Assembly (NCBI RefSeq): GCF_014236655.1
Contig: NZ_JACMYG010000011.1
Location: forward strand, 62,001-126,000
DNA length: 64,000 nucleotides
From: Pseudomonas kielensis
Lineage (GTDB): Bacteria; Pseudomonadota; Gammaproteobacteria; Pseudomonadales; Pseudomonadaceae
Reading direction: 5' to 3'
Shown: in pieces, positions 26,756 through 35,547 of the stretch
Numbering within the stretch: position 1 is the first letter of the stretch
Layout of the letters: each line of letters begins with the position of its first letter
Notes under the pieces: model-generated
What the model saw: the letters and a program-made list of their open reading frames with translations, nothing else
Database searches by the model: none
What the model was told of the DNA's origin: nothing
Made by a program: the position numbers and the translations under genes

Positions 26756-27544
26756 CTAGAATCCAAGGCTGGAAAGCAAATCGTCGACATCGTCCTGACC
26801 GGACATCACGTCATCACGTTTATCGGCATGAATCTGCGGACCTTCACCCTGCGCCAGATGTTTTTGCGGATTTTTTTCCGCGAGGATCGCTGCACGGTCA
26901 TGTTCGATACCGGCAAAGCGGTCGACCTGGCTGGCCATCAGCACCAGTTTGAGCAGATTGCTTTCCACTTCCGTGACCAGTTGCGTCACGCGTTTGATCA
27001 CCTGACCGGTCAGGTCCTGGTAATCCTGGGCCAGCAGAATGTCGTTGAGGTTGCCCGCCACGACCTGGCTGTGGCTGGCGCTGCGACTCAGGAAGCCATC
27101 GACGCGCCGGGCCAGCTCGCGGAACTCTTCAGCCCCGACTTCACGGCGCATGAAACGCCCCCAGTCCGCGCTCAACGCCAGGGCATCGGTGCCCAGGGCA
27201 TTGACCAGCGGCGTGCTGTTCTCCACCAGGTCCATGGTGCGGTTGGCCGCCGCCTCAGTCAGTTTGACCACATACCCCAGGCGCTCGGTGGCGTCGGTGA
27301 TCTGCGAGACTTCCTCGGCTTGCGGCATGTTCGGGTCAATCTGGAAATTGACGATCGCGCTATGCAGCTCACGGGTGAGCTTGCCCACTTCCTGGTACAG
27401 GCCACGGTCGCGGGTCTGGTTGAGCTCATGGATCAGTTGCACGGCGTCGCCGAACTTGCCTTTTTCCAGGCTTTCGACCAATTCGACCGCGTGTTTTTTC
27501 AGGGTCGATTCAAAATCGCCCTGTGAAATCTCTCGTTGTTCCAT
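26756..27544 (-). CDS. cheZ: CheY phosphatase CheZ
   Basis: CheZ dephosphorylates CheY-P at the array. The 262-residue all-helical protein contains the catalytic AQDYQDLTGQVIKRV segment (Gln in DLTGQ) in the four-helix bundle hairpin. Its C-terminal CheY-binding peptide DDVDDLLSSLGF is complete. It lies 22 bp after cheY and 14 bp before cheA. Confidence 0.96.
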   Translation of the reverse strand: MEQREISQGDFESTLKKHAVELVESLEKGKFGDAVQLIHELNQTRDRGLYQEVGKLTRELHSAIVNFQIDPNMPQAEEVSQITDATERLGYVVKLTEAAANRTMDLVENSTPLVNALGTDALALSADWGRFMRREVGAEEFRELARRVDGFLSRSASHSQVVAGNLNDILLAQDYQDLTGQVIKRVTQLVTEVESNLLKLVLMASQVDRFAGIEHDRAAILAEKNPQKHLAQGEGPQIHADKRDDVMSGQDDVDDLLSSLGF

Positions 27545-27566
27545 AGCTCCCCCGTAGCGCCAGTCA

Positions 27567-27938
27567 TCAACCGATGCGTTCGAAGATCTTCTCGATCTTC
27601 TCTTTCAACGCCTGGGCAGTGAACGGTTTGACCACATAGCCGTTTACACCGGCCTGGGCCGCTTCGATGATCTGCTCGCGCTTGGCTTCGGCGGTCACCA
27701 TCAACACTGGCAAATGCTTGAGCTTTTCGTTGGCGCGCACGTGACGCAGCAGATCGATACCGGTCATGCCCGGCATGTTCCAGTCCGTGACCAGAAAATC
27801 GATGCTGCCGCTGTTGAGCATAGGGATGGCGGTAGTGCCGTCGTCTGCCTCGACCGTGTTGGTGAACCCGAGGTCACGCAACAGGTTTTTAATGATCCGC
27901 CGCATCGTTGAGAAGTCATCAACGATGAGGATTTTCAT
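27567..27938 (-). CDS. cheY: Chemotaxis response regulator CheY
   Basis: CheY-P binds FliM/FliN to change motor rotation. This single receiver domain of 123 residues has Asp7/Asp8, phospho-acceptor Asp52 ([10 protein letters not shown]), a conserved Thr in [10 protein letters not shown] and Lys in VVKPFTAQ. The start [12 protein letters not shown] was chosen over the in-frame codon eight residues upstream because it fits the family length and has a GGAGG upstream. Confidence 0.97.
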   Translation of the reverse strand: MKILIVDDFSTMRRIIKNLLRDLGFTNTVEADDGTTAIPMLNSGSIDFLVTDWNMPGMTGIDLLRHVRANEKLKHLPVLMVTAEAKREQIIEAAQAGVNGYVVKPFTAQALKEKIEKIFERIG

Positions 27939-28083
27939 GTTCTTGTCCAATTCGACCTCCAAGCAGTCTTAAACGCGCCCAGCACCTGGGCACGCCATTC
28001 AATCAACAGGCAGAGCACTCAACGACGGTTTGGAGCACAACGGATGATGACCGCGCCAGCGTGAAGCTGTAGCAGTGTCTTTC

Positions 28084-28101
28084 GCAGTGTCCCCACACTG
28101 C
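28084..28101. other. Perfect hairpin just after fliA
   Basis: GCAGTGT-CCCC-ACACTGC forms a 7-bp stem 2 bp beyond the fliA stop, in the 165-bp fliA-cheY gap. There is no T-run on the minus strand. It may reduce read-through into cheY or stabilise the fliA end. No convincing cheY promoter was found in this gap. Confidence 0.4.
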
Positions 28102-28103
28102 TG

Positions 28104-28844
28104 TCAGCGCGCTCGCCACTCTCCCAAACGCCCCCGCAAACGGGCTGCGCACTGGCTGTGTAACTGGCTGACCCGCGATTCGCTGACCCCCAGGACCTCA
28201 CCGATTTCCTTGAGGTTCAACTCCTCGTCGTAGTACAGCGCCAAGACCAGTCGCTCACGCTCCGGCAAATTGGCAATCGCGTCCGCCAGCGCCGCCTGGA
28301 AGCGTTCATCCTCCAGGTCGCGCGACGGCTCGAGATGAGCACTCGCGCCATCCTCATGCAGCCCTTCATGCTCGCCGTCCTGCAACAGGTCGTCGAAACT
28401 GAACAGGCGACTGCCCAAGGTGTCATTCAAAATCCCGTAATAATCGTCGAGACTCAATTGGAGTTCGGCCGCAACCTCGTGATCTTTAGCGTCACGTCCG
28501 GTTTTAGCTTCAATTGAGCGAATCGCGTCACTGACCATGCGGGTATTGCGGTGCACCGAGCGTGGCGCCCAGTCACCTTTACGGACCTCGTCGAGCATCG
28601 CCCCGCGGATGCGGATCCCGGCGTAGGTCTCGAAACTCGCGCCTTTGCTGGCGTCGTACTTGGTCGACACTTCAAGCAGGCCGATCATCCCGGCCTGGAT
28701 CAGGTCTTCGACCTGCACACTGGCCGGCAAACGCGCCAGCAAGTGATAGGCAATGCGTTTTACCAGTGGCGCGTAACGCTCGATCAGCTCGTACTGCGCG
28801 TCACGCGCCGACTGCTTGTACAGGTTGTAGCCGCTAGCTGTCAT
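28104..28844 (-). CDS. fliA: Flagellar sigma factor FliA (sigma-28)
   Basis: FliA directs RNA polymerase to late flagellar promoters such as that of fliC. The 246-residue protein shows region 2 (LVKRIAYHLLARLPASVQVEDLIQAGMIGLLE, residues about 27-58, then KGASFETYAGIRIRGAMLDEVR), region 3, and region 4 with the helix-turn-helix LNLKEIGEVLGVSESRVSQLHSQ. The ATG at 28844 overlaps the fleN stop by 4 bp; the longer open frame upstream is a shadow of fleN. Confidence 0.97.
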   Translation of the reverse strand: MTASGYNLYKQSARDAQYELIERYAPLVKRIAYHLLARLPASVQVEDLIQAGMIGLLEVSTKYDASKGASFETYAGIRIRGAMLDEVRKGDWAPRSVHRNTRMVSDAIRSIEAKTGRDAKDHEVAAELQLSLDDYYGILNDTLGSRLFSFDDLLQDGEHEGLHEDGASAHLEPSRDLEDERFQAALADAIANLPERERLVLALYYDEELNLKEIGEVLGVSESRVSQLHSQCAARLRGRLGEWRAR

Positions 28845-29671
28845 AGCACCGGACCCGCAGTCTGTTGCACCAGGCGCTCCACAAAAAACTCCAGATGCCC
28901 ACGCGGATTGGCGGGCAATGGCCAGGTATCGACTTTCTGCGCAATGGCCCGGAAAGCCAGGGCACATTTGGAGCGAGGAAAGGCTTCGTACACCGCGCGC
29001 TGCTTCTGCACCGCCTTGCGCACACTTTCGTCGTAGGGCACCGCGCCGACGTATTGTAGGGCGACATCCAGGAAGCGGTCCGTGACCTTGGTCAACTTGG
29101 CGAACAGGTTGCGCCCTTCCTGCGGGCTTTGCGCCATGTTGGCCAGCACGCGGAAGCGGTTCATGCCGTAGTCACGGTTCAGCAGCTTGATCAGGGCATA
29201 GGCGTCGGTGATCGAGGTCGGCTCGTCGCAGACCACCAGCAGCACTTCCTGGGCGGCGCGAACAAAGCTGACCACCGATTCGCCGATCCCTGCCGCGGTG
29301 TCGATCACCAACACATCGAGGTTGTCGCCCACATCGCTGAACGCCTGGATCAGGCCCGCGTGCTGGGCCGGGCTCAGGTGCACCATGCTCTGGGTTCCGG
29401 AGGCGGCCGGGACGATACGAATCCCGCCGGGCCCCTGCAGCAGCACGTCGCGCAGTTCGCAGCGGCCCTCGATCACGTCGGCCAGGGTGCGCTTGGGCGT
29501 CAGCCCCAGCAACACATCGACGTTCGCCAGCCCCAGATCGGCGTCCAGCAACATGACGCGCCGACCGAGCTCTGCCAGAGCCAGGGACAAGTTCACTGAA
29601 ACGTTAGTCTTACCGACGCCACCCTTGCCGCCGGTCACCGCGATCACCTGTACGGGATGCATGCTGCCCAT
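28841..29671 (-). CDS. fleN: Flagellar number regulator FleN (MinD/ParA-type ATPase, FlhG)
   Basis: FleN limits flagellar number by inhibiting FleQ. The 276-residue protein has the deviant Walker A GGKGGVGKT (residues 14-22), LLDADLGLANVDVLLGL near 40-56, and VLVIDTAAGIGESVVSF near 110. It begins MGSMHPVQVIAV as in other pseudomonads. It lies 114 bp after flhF and overlaps fliA by 4 bp. Confidence 0.96.
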   Translation of the reverse strand: MGSMHPVQVIAVTGGKGGVGKTNVSVNLSLALAELGRRVMLLDADLGLANVDVLLGLTPKRTLADVIEGRCELRDVLLQGPGGIRIVPAASGTQSMVHLSPAQHAGLIQAFSDVGDNLDVLVIDTAAGIGESVVSFVRAAQEVLLVVCDEPTSITDAYALIKLLNRDYGMNRFRVLANMAQSPQEGRNLFAKLTKVTDRFLDVALQYVGAVPYDESVRKAVQKQRAVYEAFPRSKCALAFRAIAQKVDTWPLPANPRGHLEFFVERLVQQTAGPVL

Positions 29672-29785
29672 GTGCTTTCTATACCTTGTCTTGCTTAGAC
29701 GCGGGCTACATGACTGGCTGCGCGTTCCCTGGGGAACAATGCATGGCAGGCCATCGATGTAGATACAAATCTAGTCATTAATACC

Positions 29786-31111
29786 TCAGCCAACCCGTTT
29801 GGTCGGGCTGTGGTAGAGATCAGCGAACATATCAGCCATGGCTTCTTCGCTGGGTTCTTCCTGCATTTGTACACTCACGGCGCGACTGACCAACTGATGG
29901 CGGCGCGGCAGATGCAGGTCATCCGGAATACGCGGACCATCAGTCAGATAAGCCACCGGTAATTCGTGACTGATCGCCAAGCTCAAGACCTCGCCCAGGC
30001 TTGCCGTTTCGTCCAGTTTAGTCAGGATGCAGCCGGCCAGCCCGCAGCGTTTGTAACTGTGGTAGGCGGCCGTCAGCACCTGCTTCTGGCTGGTCGTGGC
30101 CAGCACCAGATAATTCTTCGATTTGATGCCACGACCGGCCAGGCTTTCCAACTGCATGCGCAACGCCGGGTCACTGGCCTGCAGGCCCGCGGTGTCGATC
30201 AACACCACGCGCTTGCGCAGCAGCGGGTCCAGCGCCTGGGCCAGGGACTGGCCCGGATCCAGGTGCGTCACCGAGACGTTGAGGATGCGCCCCAGGGTCT
30301 TGAGCTGTTCCTGGGCGCCAATGCGGTAACTGTCCATGCTCACCAGGGCGATGTGCTGCGCGCCGTACTTGAGCACATAACGCGCCGCCAGCTTGGCCAG
30401 GGTGGTGGTCTTGCCCATGCCGGCCGGGCCGACCATGGCAATCACTCCGCCCTCTTCCAGGGGCTCGATCTCGGGGGTGACGATCATCCGCGCCAGGTGG
30501 GCCAGCAACATGCGCCAGGCCTGGCGGGGTTCTTCAATACTGGCGGTCAGCTCCAGCAGGTCGCGGGACAACGGACCGGACAGGCCGATGCGTTGCAGCC
30601 GGCGCCAGAGGTTGGCCTGCTGCGGATGACGGCCTTGCAGCTGGTTCCAGGCCAGGGAGCCGAGTTGCACTTCGAGCAATTCGCGCAAGCCATTGAGCTC
30701 CGAACGCATCGAATCGTAGGCCCGCGGATCGATGGCGGCCGCCGGCGCAGGCGCCGGGGCAGGACGGGGTGGCTCGGACAGGGTCGGTTCGATCAAGGGT
30801 TCGGCGGCGGTCAGCGGCAGCCCGGCAAACAGCTGGCGACTGGCGTGCTCGCCCGCCTCGCCTTCGCCACGCAAGCTCAGTTCGGCCTGAGCCGTGACAA
30901 TGCGCGACTGGGTCTTGCGCAGCTCGTCCTCGAGCTCGATGTTCGGCACCCGCGGCGCCAGGGCCGACAGCTTGTAATCCAGGGCCGCCATCAGCTCGAC
31001 ACCGCCGGCAATGCGGCGGTTGCCGATGATCGCGGCATCAGCGCCCAGCTCATCACGAACCAGTTTCATGGCCTGACGCATATCGGCGGCGAAAAAACGC
31101 TTAACTTGCAT
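29786..31111 (-). CDS. flhF: Flagellar polar-placement GTPase FlhF
   Basis: FlhF is the SRP-type GTPase that marks the cell pole for flagellar assembly. The 441-residue protein has a basic N-terminal region (MQVKRFFAADMRQAMKLVRDEL), a Pro/Ala-rich linker near 105-128, and an NG domain with G1 GPAGMGKTTTLAKLA starting near 228, plus DTAGL and the TKLDE G4 motif. It starts 11 bp after flhA, forming flhA-flhF-fleN-fliA. Confidence 0.96.
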   Translation of the reverse strand: MQVKRFFAADMRQAMKLVRDELGADAAIIGNRRIAGGVELMAALDYKLSALAPRVPNIELEDELRKTQSRIVTAQAELSLRGEGEAGEHASRQLFAGLPLTAAEPLIEPTLSEPPRPAPAPAPAAAIDPRAYDSMRSELNGLRELLEVQLGSLAWNQLQGRHPQQANLWRRLQRIGLSGPLSRDLLELTASIEEPRQAWRMLLAHLARMIVTPEIEPLEEGGVIAMVGPAGMGKTTTLAKLAARYVLKYGAQHIALVSMDSYRIGAQEQLKTLGRILNVSVTHLDPGQSLAQALDPLLRKRVVLIDTAGLQASDPALRMQLESLAGRGIKSKNYLVLATTSQKQVLTAAYHSYKRCGLAGCILTKLDETASLGEVLSLAISHELPVAYLTDGPRIPDDLHLPRRHQLVSRAVSVQMQEEPSEEAMADMFADLYHSPTKRVG

Positions 31112-31122
31112 AAACCACTACC

Positions 31123-33252
31123 TCAGCCGTTGGGCCCTACTGTCGCAACGATGGTCACTTGCTTGTTGTCAGGAATTTCCTGATAGGCCAACACATGCAA
31201 CCCCGGGACTGCCAGGCGTCCAAACCGCGAGAGCATCGCGCGGACCGGACTTGCGACCAACAGAATCACCGGGTGACCTTGCATTTCCTGACGCTGGGCC
31301 GCGTCGATCAACGAACGCTGCAGCTTTTCGGCCATGCTTGGCTCCAGCAAGACACCCTCGTCGGCGCCCTGCCCTGCCTTTTGAATACTATTGAGCAATA
31401 TTTGTTCCAACCTTGGCTCCAAGGTGATCACAGGCAGCTCGGACTCAGTGCCTACAATGCTTTGCACGATAGCGCGGGACAGACCGACACGCACGGCCGC
31501 GACCAAAGCGGCGGTATCTTGACTCTTGGTGGCATTGTTGGCGATCGCCTCGGCGATGCTGCGGATGTCGCGTACCGGCACCTGTTCGGCCAACAGCGCC
31601 TGCAGCACCTTGAGCAGTTGCGACAGCGACAGGACACCTGGCACCAGCTCCTCGGCCAGTTTTGGCGAGCTTTTGGCCAGCAATTGCAGGAGTTGCTGGA
31701 CTTCCTCGTGACCGATCAGCTCGCTGGAGTGCTTGTACAGAATCTGGTTCAGGTGCGTGGCCACAACCGTACTGGCATCGACCACGGTGTAACCCAGCGA
31801 TTGCGCCTGGGAACGCTGGCTGACTTCGATCCACACCGCCTCCAGGCCAAAGGCCGGATCTTTGGCGGTAATCCCGTTGAGGGTACCGAACACCTGCCCC
31901 GGGTTGATCGCCAGCTCGCGGTCCGGGTAAATCTCCGCCTCGGCCAGGATCACCCCCATCAACGTCAGGCGATAGGCGCTGGGTGCCAGGTCGAGGTTGT
32001 CGCGGATGTGCACCGTGGGCATCAGGAAGCCCAGGTCCTGGGACAGCTTCTTGCGCACGCCCTTGATCCGCGCCAGCAATTGCCCGCCCTGGTTGCGATC
32101 CACCAGGGGGATCAGGCGGTAGCCGACCTCCAGGCCAATCATGTCGATCGGCGTCACGTCGTCCCAGCCCAACTCCTTGGTTTCCATGGCCCGCGCGGGC
32201 GAAGGCAGCAGTTCCTGCTGGCGCTGGACCTCTTCCAGGGCCTTGACCTTGATGGTGTTCTGCTTCTTCCAGAACAGGTAGGCACCGCCTGCCGCAAGGG
32301 CCGCCATGCTGAGGAAGGCGAAGTGTGGCATGCCCGGGACAATCCCCATCACCGCCATCAGGCCCGCCGAAACGGCCAGGGCCTTGGGCGAGGCGAACAT
32401 CTGCCGATTGATCTGCTTGCCCATGTCTTCGGAGCCCGAGGCACGGGTCACCATGATGGCCGCCGCGGTGGACAACAGCAGTGATGGCAATTGCGCCACC
32501 AAACCGTCACCGATGGTCAGCAAGGCATACACCCGGCCGGCATCGCCAAAGGTCATGCCGTGCTGGAAGATCCCCACCGCCATGCCGCCAATCAGGTTGA
32601 TGAACAGGATCAACAGGCCGGCAATGGCGTCGCCGCGCACGAACTTGCTGGCACCGTCCATCGAGCCATAGAACTCGGCTTCCTGGGCGACTTCAGTACG
32701 ACGGGTCTTGGCCTGGCCCTGATCGATCAGGCCGGCGTTGAGGTCGGCGTCGATCGCCATCTGCTTGCCGGGCATCGCATCGAGGGTGAAACGCGCGCTG
32801 ACCTCGGAAATCCGCCCGGCGCCCTTGGTCACCACCACGAAGTTGATGATCATCAGGATCGCAAACACCACGATACCGACCACGTAGTTACCGCCAATCA
32901 CCACCTCGCCGAAGGCCTGGATCACCTTACCGGCGGCGGCGTGGCCGTCCTGGCCGTGCAGCATCACCACCCGCGTCGACGCCACGTTGAGCGCCAGGCG
33001 CAGCAGCGTCGCCACCAGCAAAATGGTCGGGAACACCGCAAAATCCAGGGGCCGCAAGGCGTACACACAGACCAGCAGCACCACGATCGACAGGGCAATG
33101 TTGAAGGTAAAGAACACGTCGAGCAGGAACGGCGGGATCGGCAACATCATCATTGCCAGCATGACCAACAACAACAGCGGCACACCCAGATTGCCTCGTG
33201 TGAGGTCTGCCATGTTGCTGCGGGCATTGTTGATTAGTTGAGAGCGATCCAC
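31123..33252 (-). CDS. flhA: Flagellar export gate protein FlhA
   Basis: FlhA forms the nonameric cytoplasmic ring and membrane gate of the flagellar type III export apparatus. Starting from a GTG (V-DRSQLINNARSNM), the protein has 709 residues, the normal length. Eight membrane helices lie within the first 330 residues, and the FHIPEP-type region contains TKGAGRISEVSARFTLDAMPGKQMAIDADLNAG split across residues about 160-200. The four-subdomain cytoplasmic part follows. The 54-residue upstream extension is rejected: it is Arg/Gly-rich and lies in the promoter region. Confidence 0.96.
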   Translation of the reverse strand: MDRSQLINNARSNMADLTRGNLGVPLLLLVMLAMMMLPIPPFLLDVFFTFNIALSIVVLLVCVYALRPLDFAVFPTILLVATLLRLALNVASTRVVMLHGQDGHAAAGKVIQAFGEVVIGGNYVVGIVVFAILMIINFVVVTKGAGRISEVSARFTLDAMPGKQMAIDADLNAGLIDQGQAKTRRTEVAQEAEFYGSMDGASKFVRGDAIAGLLILFINLIGGMAVGIFQHGMTFGDAGRVYALLTIGDGLVAQLPSLLLSTAAAIMVTRASGSEDMGKQINRQMFASPKALAVSAGLMAVMGIVPGMPHFAFLSMAALAAGGAYLFWKKQNTIKVKALEEVQRQQELLPSPARAMETKELGWDDVTPIDMIGLEVGYRLIPLVDRNQGGQLLARIKGVRKKLSQDLGFLMPTVHIRDNLDLAPSAYRLTLMGVILAEAEIYPDRELAINPGQVFGTLNGITAKDPAFGLEAVWIEVSQRSQAQSLGYTVVDASTVVATHLNQILYKHSSELIGHEEVQQLLQLLAKSSPKLAEELVPGVLSLSQLLKVLQALLAEQVPVRDIRSIAEAIANNATKSQDTAALVAAVRVGLSRAIVQSIVGTESELPVITLEPRLEQILLNSIQKAGQGADEGVLLEPSMAEKLQRSLIDAAQRQEMQGHPVILLVASPVRAMLSRFGRLAVPGLHVLAYQEIPDNKQVTIVATVGPNG

Positions 33253-33739
33253 CGGTATTCCCCGTTCCTTGAAGCAAACTTTTGACGCCAGAAGCGGGCG
33301 CAGGGCGGCTACTGCAAGAAGCTTTCCAACTTTGAAAAAGATTGAAACACGACAGCGCCCGCGGGCGGATTGGCGAGGACGTCGCCCTCGAGCGCAGCCA
33401 TGCAAGCCCGGCAACGGCCAATGAGCGGGGCAATCATTGGCGACGAGGTGAATGCGCTGAAAGTTTATGTAACAAAACGGCTGCAGGACTCACCAGATCA
33501 AGCGCTCGGGTTAATTCTCGGTTAACGCACCCCCAAGAGCATTGCCGGCGATAAACAAACCCGGCAAGTAGCTTTATCTAACCCTCGCCCCCCCCAAGCG
33601 CTGAGTGACGCCCCATTACCCGGCATAGAAATTTTGAGCGAATGAAAAAGCCCACTTAACCGTTTGATTATTTTTTTGCGCGCAGTCCTGACACCCAGGC
33701 GCACATCAAATTTCATTCAACAAAAAGAGGGAAATACCA
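33253..33739. other. Divergent intergenic region flhA / cytochrome b561
   Basis: A 487-bp gene-free stretch. The flhA-proximal part holds the sigma-54 promoter listed separately. A GC-rich middle (33350-33450) contains a small GGCGA / TCGCC hairpin near 33374. The part near the b561 gene is AT-rich (for example GATTATTTTTTT at 33666) and ends in an AGAGGGA ribosome-binding site. No further gene or repeat was recognised. Confidence 0.6.
33313..33328 (-). promoter_or_regulatory. Sigma-54 promoter candidate for flhA
   Basis: The minus strand reads TGGAAAGCTTCTTGCA, with GG and GC separated by exactly 10 bp (consensus TGGCAC-N5-TTGCA; -12 half perfect, -24 half partial). It lies about 60 bp upstream of the flhA GTG, appropriate for FleQ/RpoN control. 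Confidence 0.6.
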
Positions 33740-34303
33740 ATGCTGGAAAAGGAAAACACGGGATACACCCGTATTGCCAAGTGGTTGCATTGGAGCATGG
33801 CATTCATTTGGATGGTGAGTTGGGGGCTTGGCATCTTGGCTACCCACTGGCGCGACACGCTGAACCCCCAGCATGAACTCACGTTCTTGCACAAAGCACT
33901 GGCCAGTACGCTACTGCTCCTGATCGTTGCGCGAGTCACCTGGCGATTGAAGAATCCCCCGCCAGCCTTGCCTGAAAGCATGTCCGCACTTGCGAAGCGT
34001 GGAGCGATGATCGGACATATCTTGCTCTACGCCATTGCCCTGATTGCCTTGCCCTTATCAGGTTGGTATTGGAGCTCGGTTGCAGACAAACCCATTCTTG
34101 TGGCGGGCCTGTTCCTTTTACCTCCGCTGGTCGATCCCGCCCCCGATCTCTACGACCTGGCCAAGTACATTCATACCTGGACATCGTGGTTCTGTGGCGC
34201 GTTGATCGGCGGGCACTTATTGGTTGCGCTGAAGCATCACTTTGTCGACAAGGACAACATCCTGGCCGGAATGCTGCCCAGTAAGAAGCGTCGAGTGAAG
34301 TAG
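33740..34303 (+). CDS. Cytochrome b561
   Basis: A 187-residue four-helix membrane protein of the bacterial cytochrome b561 family. Histidines that probably ligate two b-type hemes lie in WLHWSMAF (near 17), the FLHKALAST segment (near 52), IHTWTSW (near 144) and GGHLLVALKHHF (near 157). These proteins transfer electrons from quinol or scavenge superoxide at the inner membrane. It is the only plus-strand gene between 19 kb and the window end and has visibly lower GC than its neighbours, so it looks like an unrelated insertion between flhA and flhB. Confidence 0.92.
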   Translation: MLEKENTGYTRIAKWLHWSMAFIWMVSWGLGILATHWRDTLNPQHELTFLHKALASTLLLLIVARVTWRLKNPPPALPESMSALAKRGAMIGHILLYAIALIALPLSGWYWSSVADKPILVAGLFLLPPLVDPAPDLYDLAKYIHTWTSWFCGALIGGHLLVALKHHFVDKDNILAGMLPSKKRRVK

Positions 34304-34317
34304 AGGGTTTTCGCAGG

Positions 34318-34391
34318 AAAAAGATCGGAGCCGCCTCACCCCCCACATGGAACATGCACGCCCGTGGGGTTTGCCATGGCTTCGATCTTTT
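34318..34391. terminator. Bidirectional terminator between cytochrome b561 and flhB
   Basis: Arms AAAAAGATCGGAGCC (from 34318) and GGCTTCGATCTTTT (34378-34391) pair with one mismatch and have an A-tract and T-tract at the outer ends. An inner CCCCAC / GTGGGG stem sits in the loop. It serves the convergent b561 and flhB genes. Confidence 0.65.
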
Positions 34392-34404
34392 GCTTTTCAG
34401 CGGA

Positions 34405-35544
34405 TCAGGAATCGCGCCGCAAATCCTCTGGGATCGGCACGTCGTCCTTGAACGGCTCCGGCCGCTTGCCTTTGCCGGCGCGGAACTGACGGATCTGGTA
34501 GACGTAGGCCAGCACCTGGGCCACCGCCAGGTACAGCCCGCCCGGGATCTCCTGGTCCATTTCGGTGGAGTAGTAGATCGAGCGCGCCAGGGCCGGCGAC
34601 TCGAGCAATAGCACATTGTTGCTGACCGCGATTTCGCGGATCTTCAGGGCCAGGAAGTCGCTGCCCTTGGCGACCAGCATCGGCGCGCCGCCTTTGTCCG
34701 GATCGTATTTGAGCGCCACCGCATAGTGGGTCGGGTTAGTGATGACCACGTCGGCGTCGGGAATGGCCGCCATCATCCGCCGCTGGGACATATCGTGCTG
34801 CAGTTGCCGAATGCGCTGCTTGACCTCGGGACGCCCTTCCTGGTCCTTGTGCTCGTCGCGGATTTCCTGCTTGGTCATCAGCAGCTTCTTATGGCTCTGG
34901 TACAACTGCACCGGCACGTCGACGGCGGCAATCAGGATCAGCCCGCAGGCCATCCACAGCGTGCTCCAGCCCACCAGTTGCACACTGTGGATAATCGCCT
35001 GCTCCAATGGTTCATGGGCGATGCGCAGCAGGTCGTCGATGTCGGACTTCAACACGGTCAACGCGACGAACAGGATCAACAGGAACTTGGCCAGCGCCTT
35101 GAGCAGTTCGATCACCGCGGTCGAGGAGAACATGCGCTTGAGGCCATTGGCCGGGTTCATCCGGCTGAATTTGGGCGCCAGGCTGCTGCCGGCGAACAAC
35201 CAGCCCCCCAGGGAAATCGGGCCGATCAGCGCGGCCAGGAGCAAGGTAATCAACACCGGCTGCACGGCGATGATCGCGATCTTGCCTGAGTGCAGCAGGT
35301 ACTGGCCCATGGCACCGGGGCTGAGCAGCACATCGCGGGGCAAGCTGAAGTTCAGGCGCATGATTTCAAGTAAATCCAGGGCCAGGCCACCGCCGTAGAT
35401 CAGCAGGCCTCCGGCACCGGCGAGCATCACCGCCAGGGTATTGAGCTCCTTGGAGCGGGCAATCTCCCCCTTCTCCCGGGCGTCCTTTTTCTTTTTGTCC
35501 GTGGGCTCTTCGGTCTTGTCCTGGCCACTCTCGCTCTCGGCCAT
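34405..35544 (-). CDS. flhB: Flagellar export switch protein FlhB
   Basis: FlhB switches export from rod/hook to filament substrates. The 379-residue protein has a charged N-terminus (KTEEPTDKKKKDAREKGEIARS), four membrane helices between about 35 and 215, and the autocleavage motif NPTH at residues 270-273, followed by the FlhBCC domain. It is the last gene of fliLMNOPQR-flhB, 3 bp after fliR. A second stand-alone FlhBCC-like gene lies at 18539. Confidence 0.97.
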   Translation of the reverse strand: MAESESGQDKTEEPTDKKKKDAREKGEIARSKELNTLAVMLAGAGGLLIYGGGLALDLLEIMRLNFSLPRDVLLSPGAMGQYLLHSGKIAIIAVQPVLITLLLAALIGPISLGGWLFAGSSLAPKFSRMNPANGLKRMFSSTAVIELLKALAKFLLILFVALTVLKSDIDDLLRIAHEPLEQAIIHSVQLVGWSTLWMACGLILIAAVDVPVQLYQSHKKLLMTKQEIRDEHKDQEGRPEVKQRIRQLQHDMSQRRMMAAIPDADVVITNPTHYAVALKYDPDKGGAPMLVAKGSDFLALKIREIAVSNNVLLLESPALARSIYYSTEMDQEIPGGLYLAVAQVLAYVYQIRQFRAGKGKRPEPFKDDVPIPEDLRRDS

Positions 35545-35547
35545 GGC

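Noticed and set aside
29724..29737. Short palindrome GTTCCC-TG-GGGAAC between flhF and fleN
   Set aside because: It is too short, has no T-run or promoter context, and is expected by chance in GC-rich DNA.
31123..33414. A 763-residue version of FlhA
   Set aside because: The extra N-terminal 54 residues are Arg/Gly-rich, unlike any FlhA, and would cover the sigma-54 promoter; the GTG at 33252 gives the normal length.
33547..33554. GGCGATAA on the plus strand upstream of cytochrome b561, resembling a sigma-28 -10 box
   Set aside because: No TCAAG or TAAA lies at the proper 14-15 bp distance upstream, and the gene is not flagellar.
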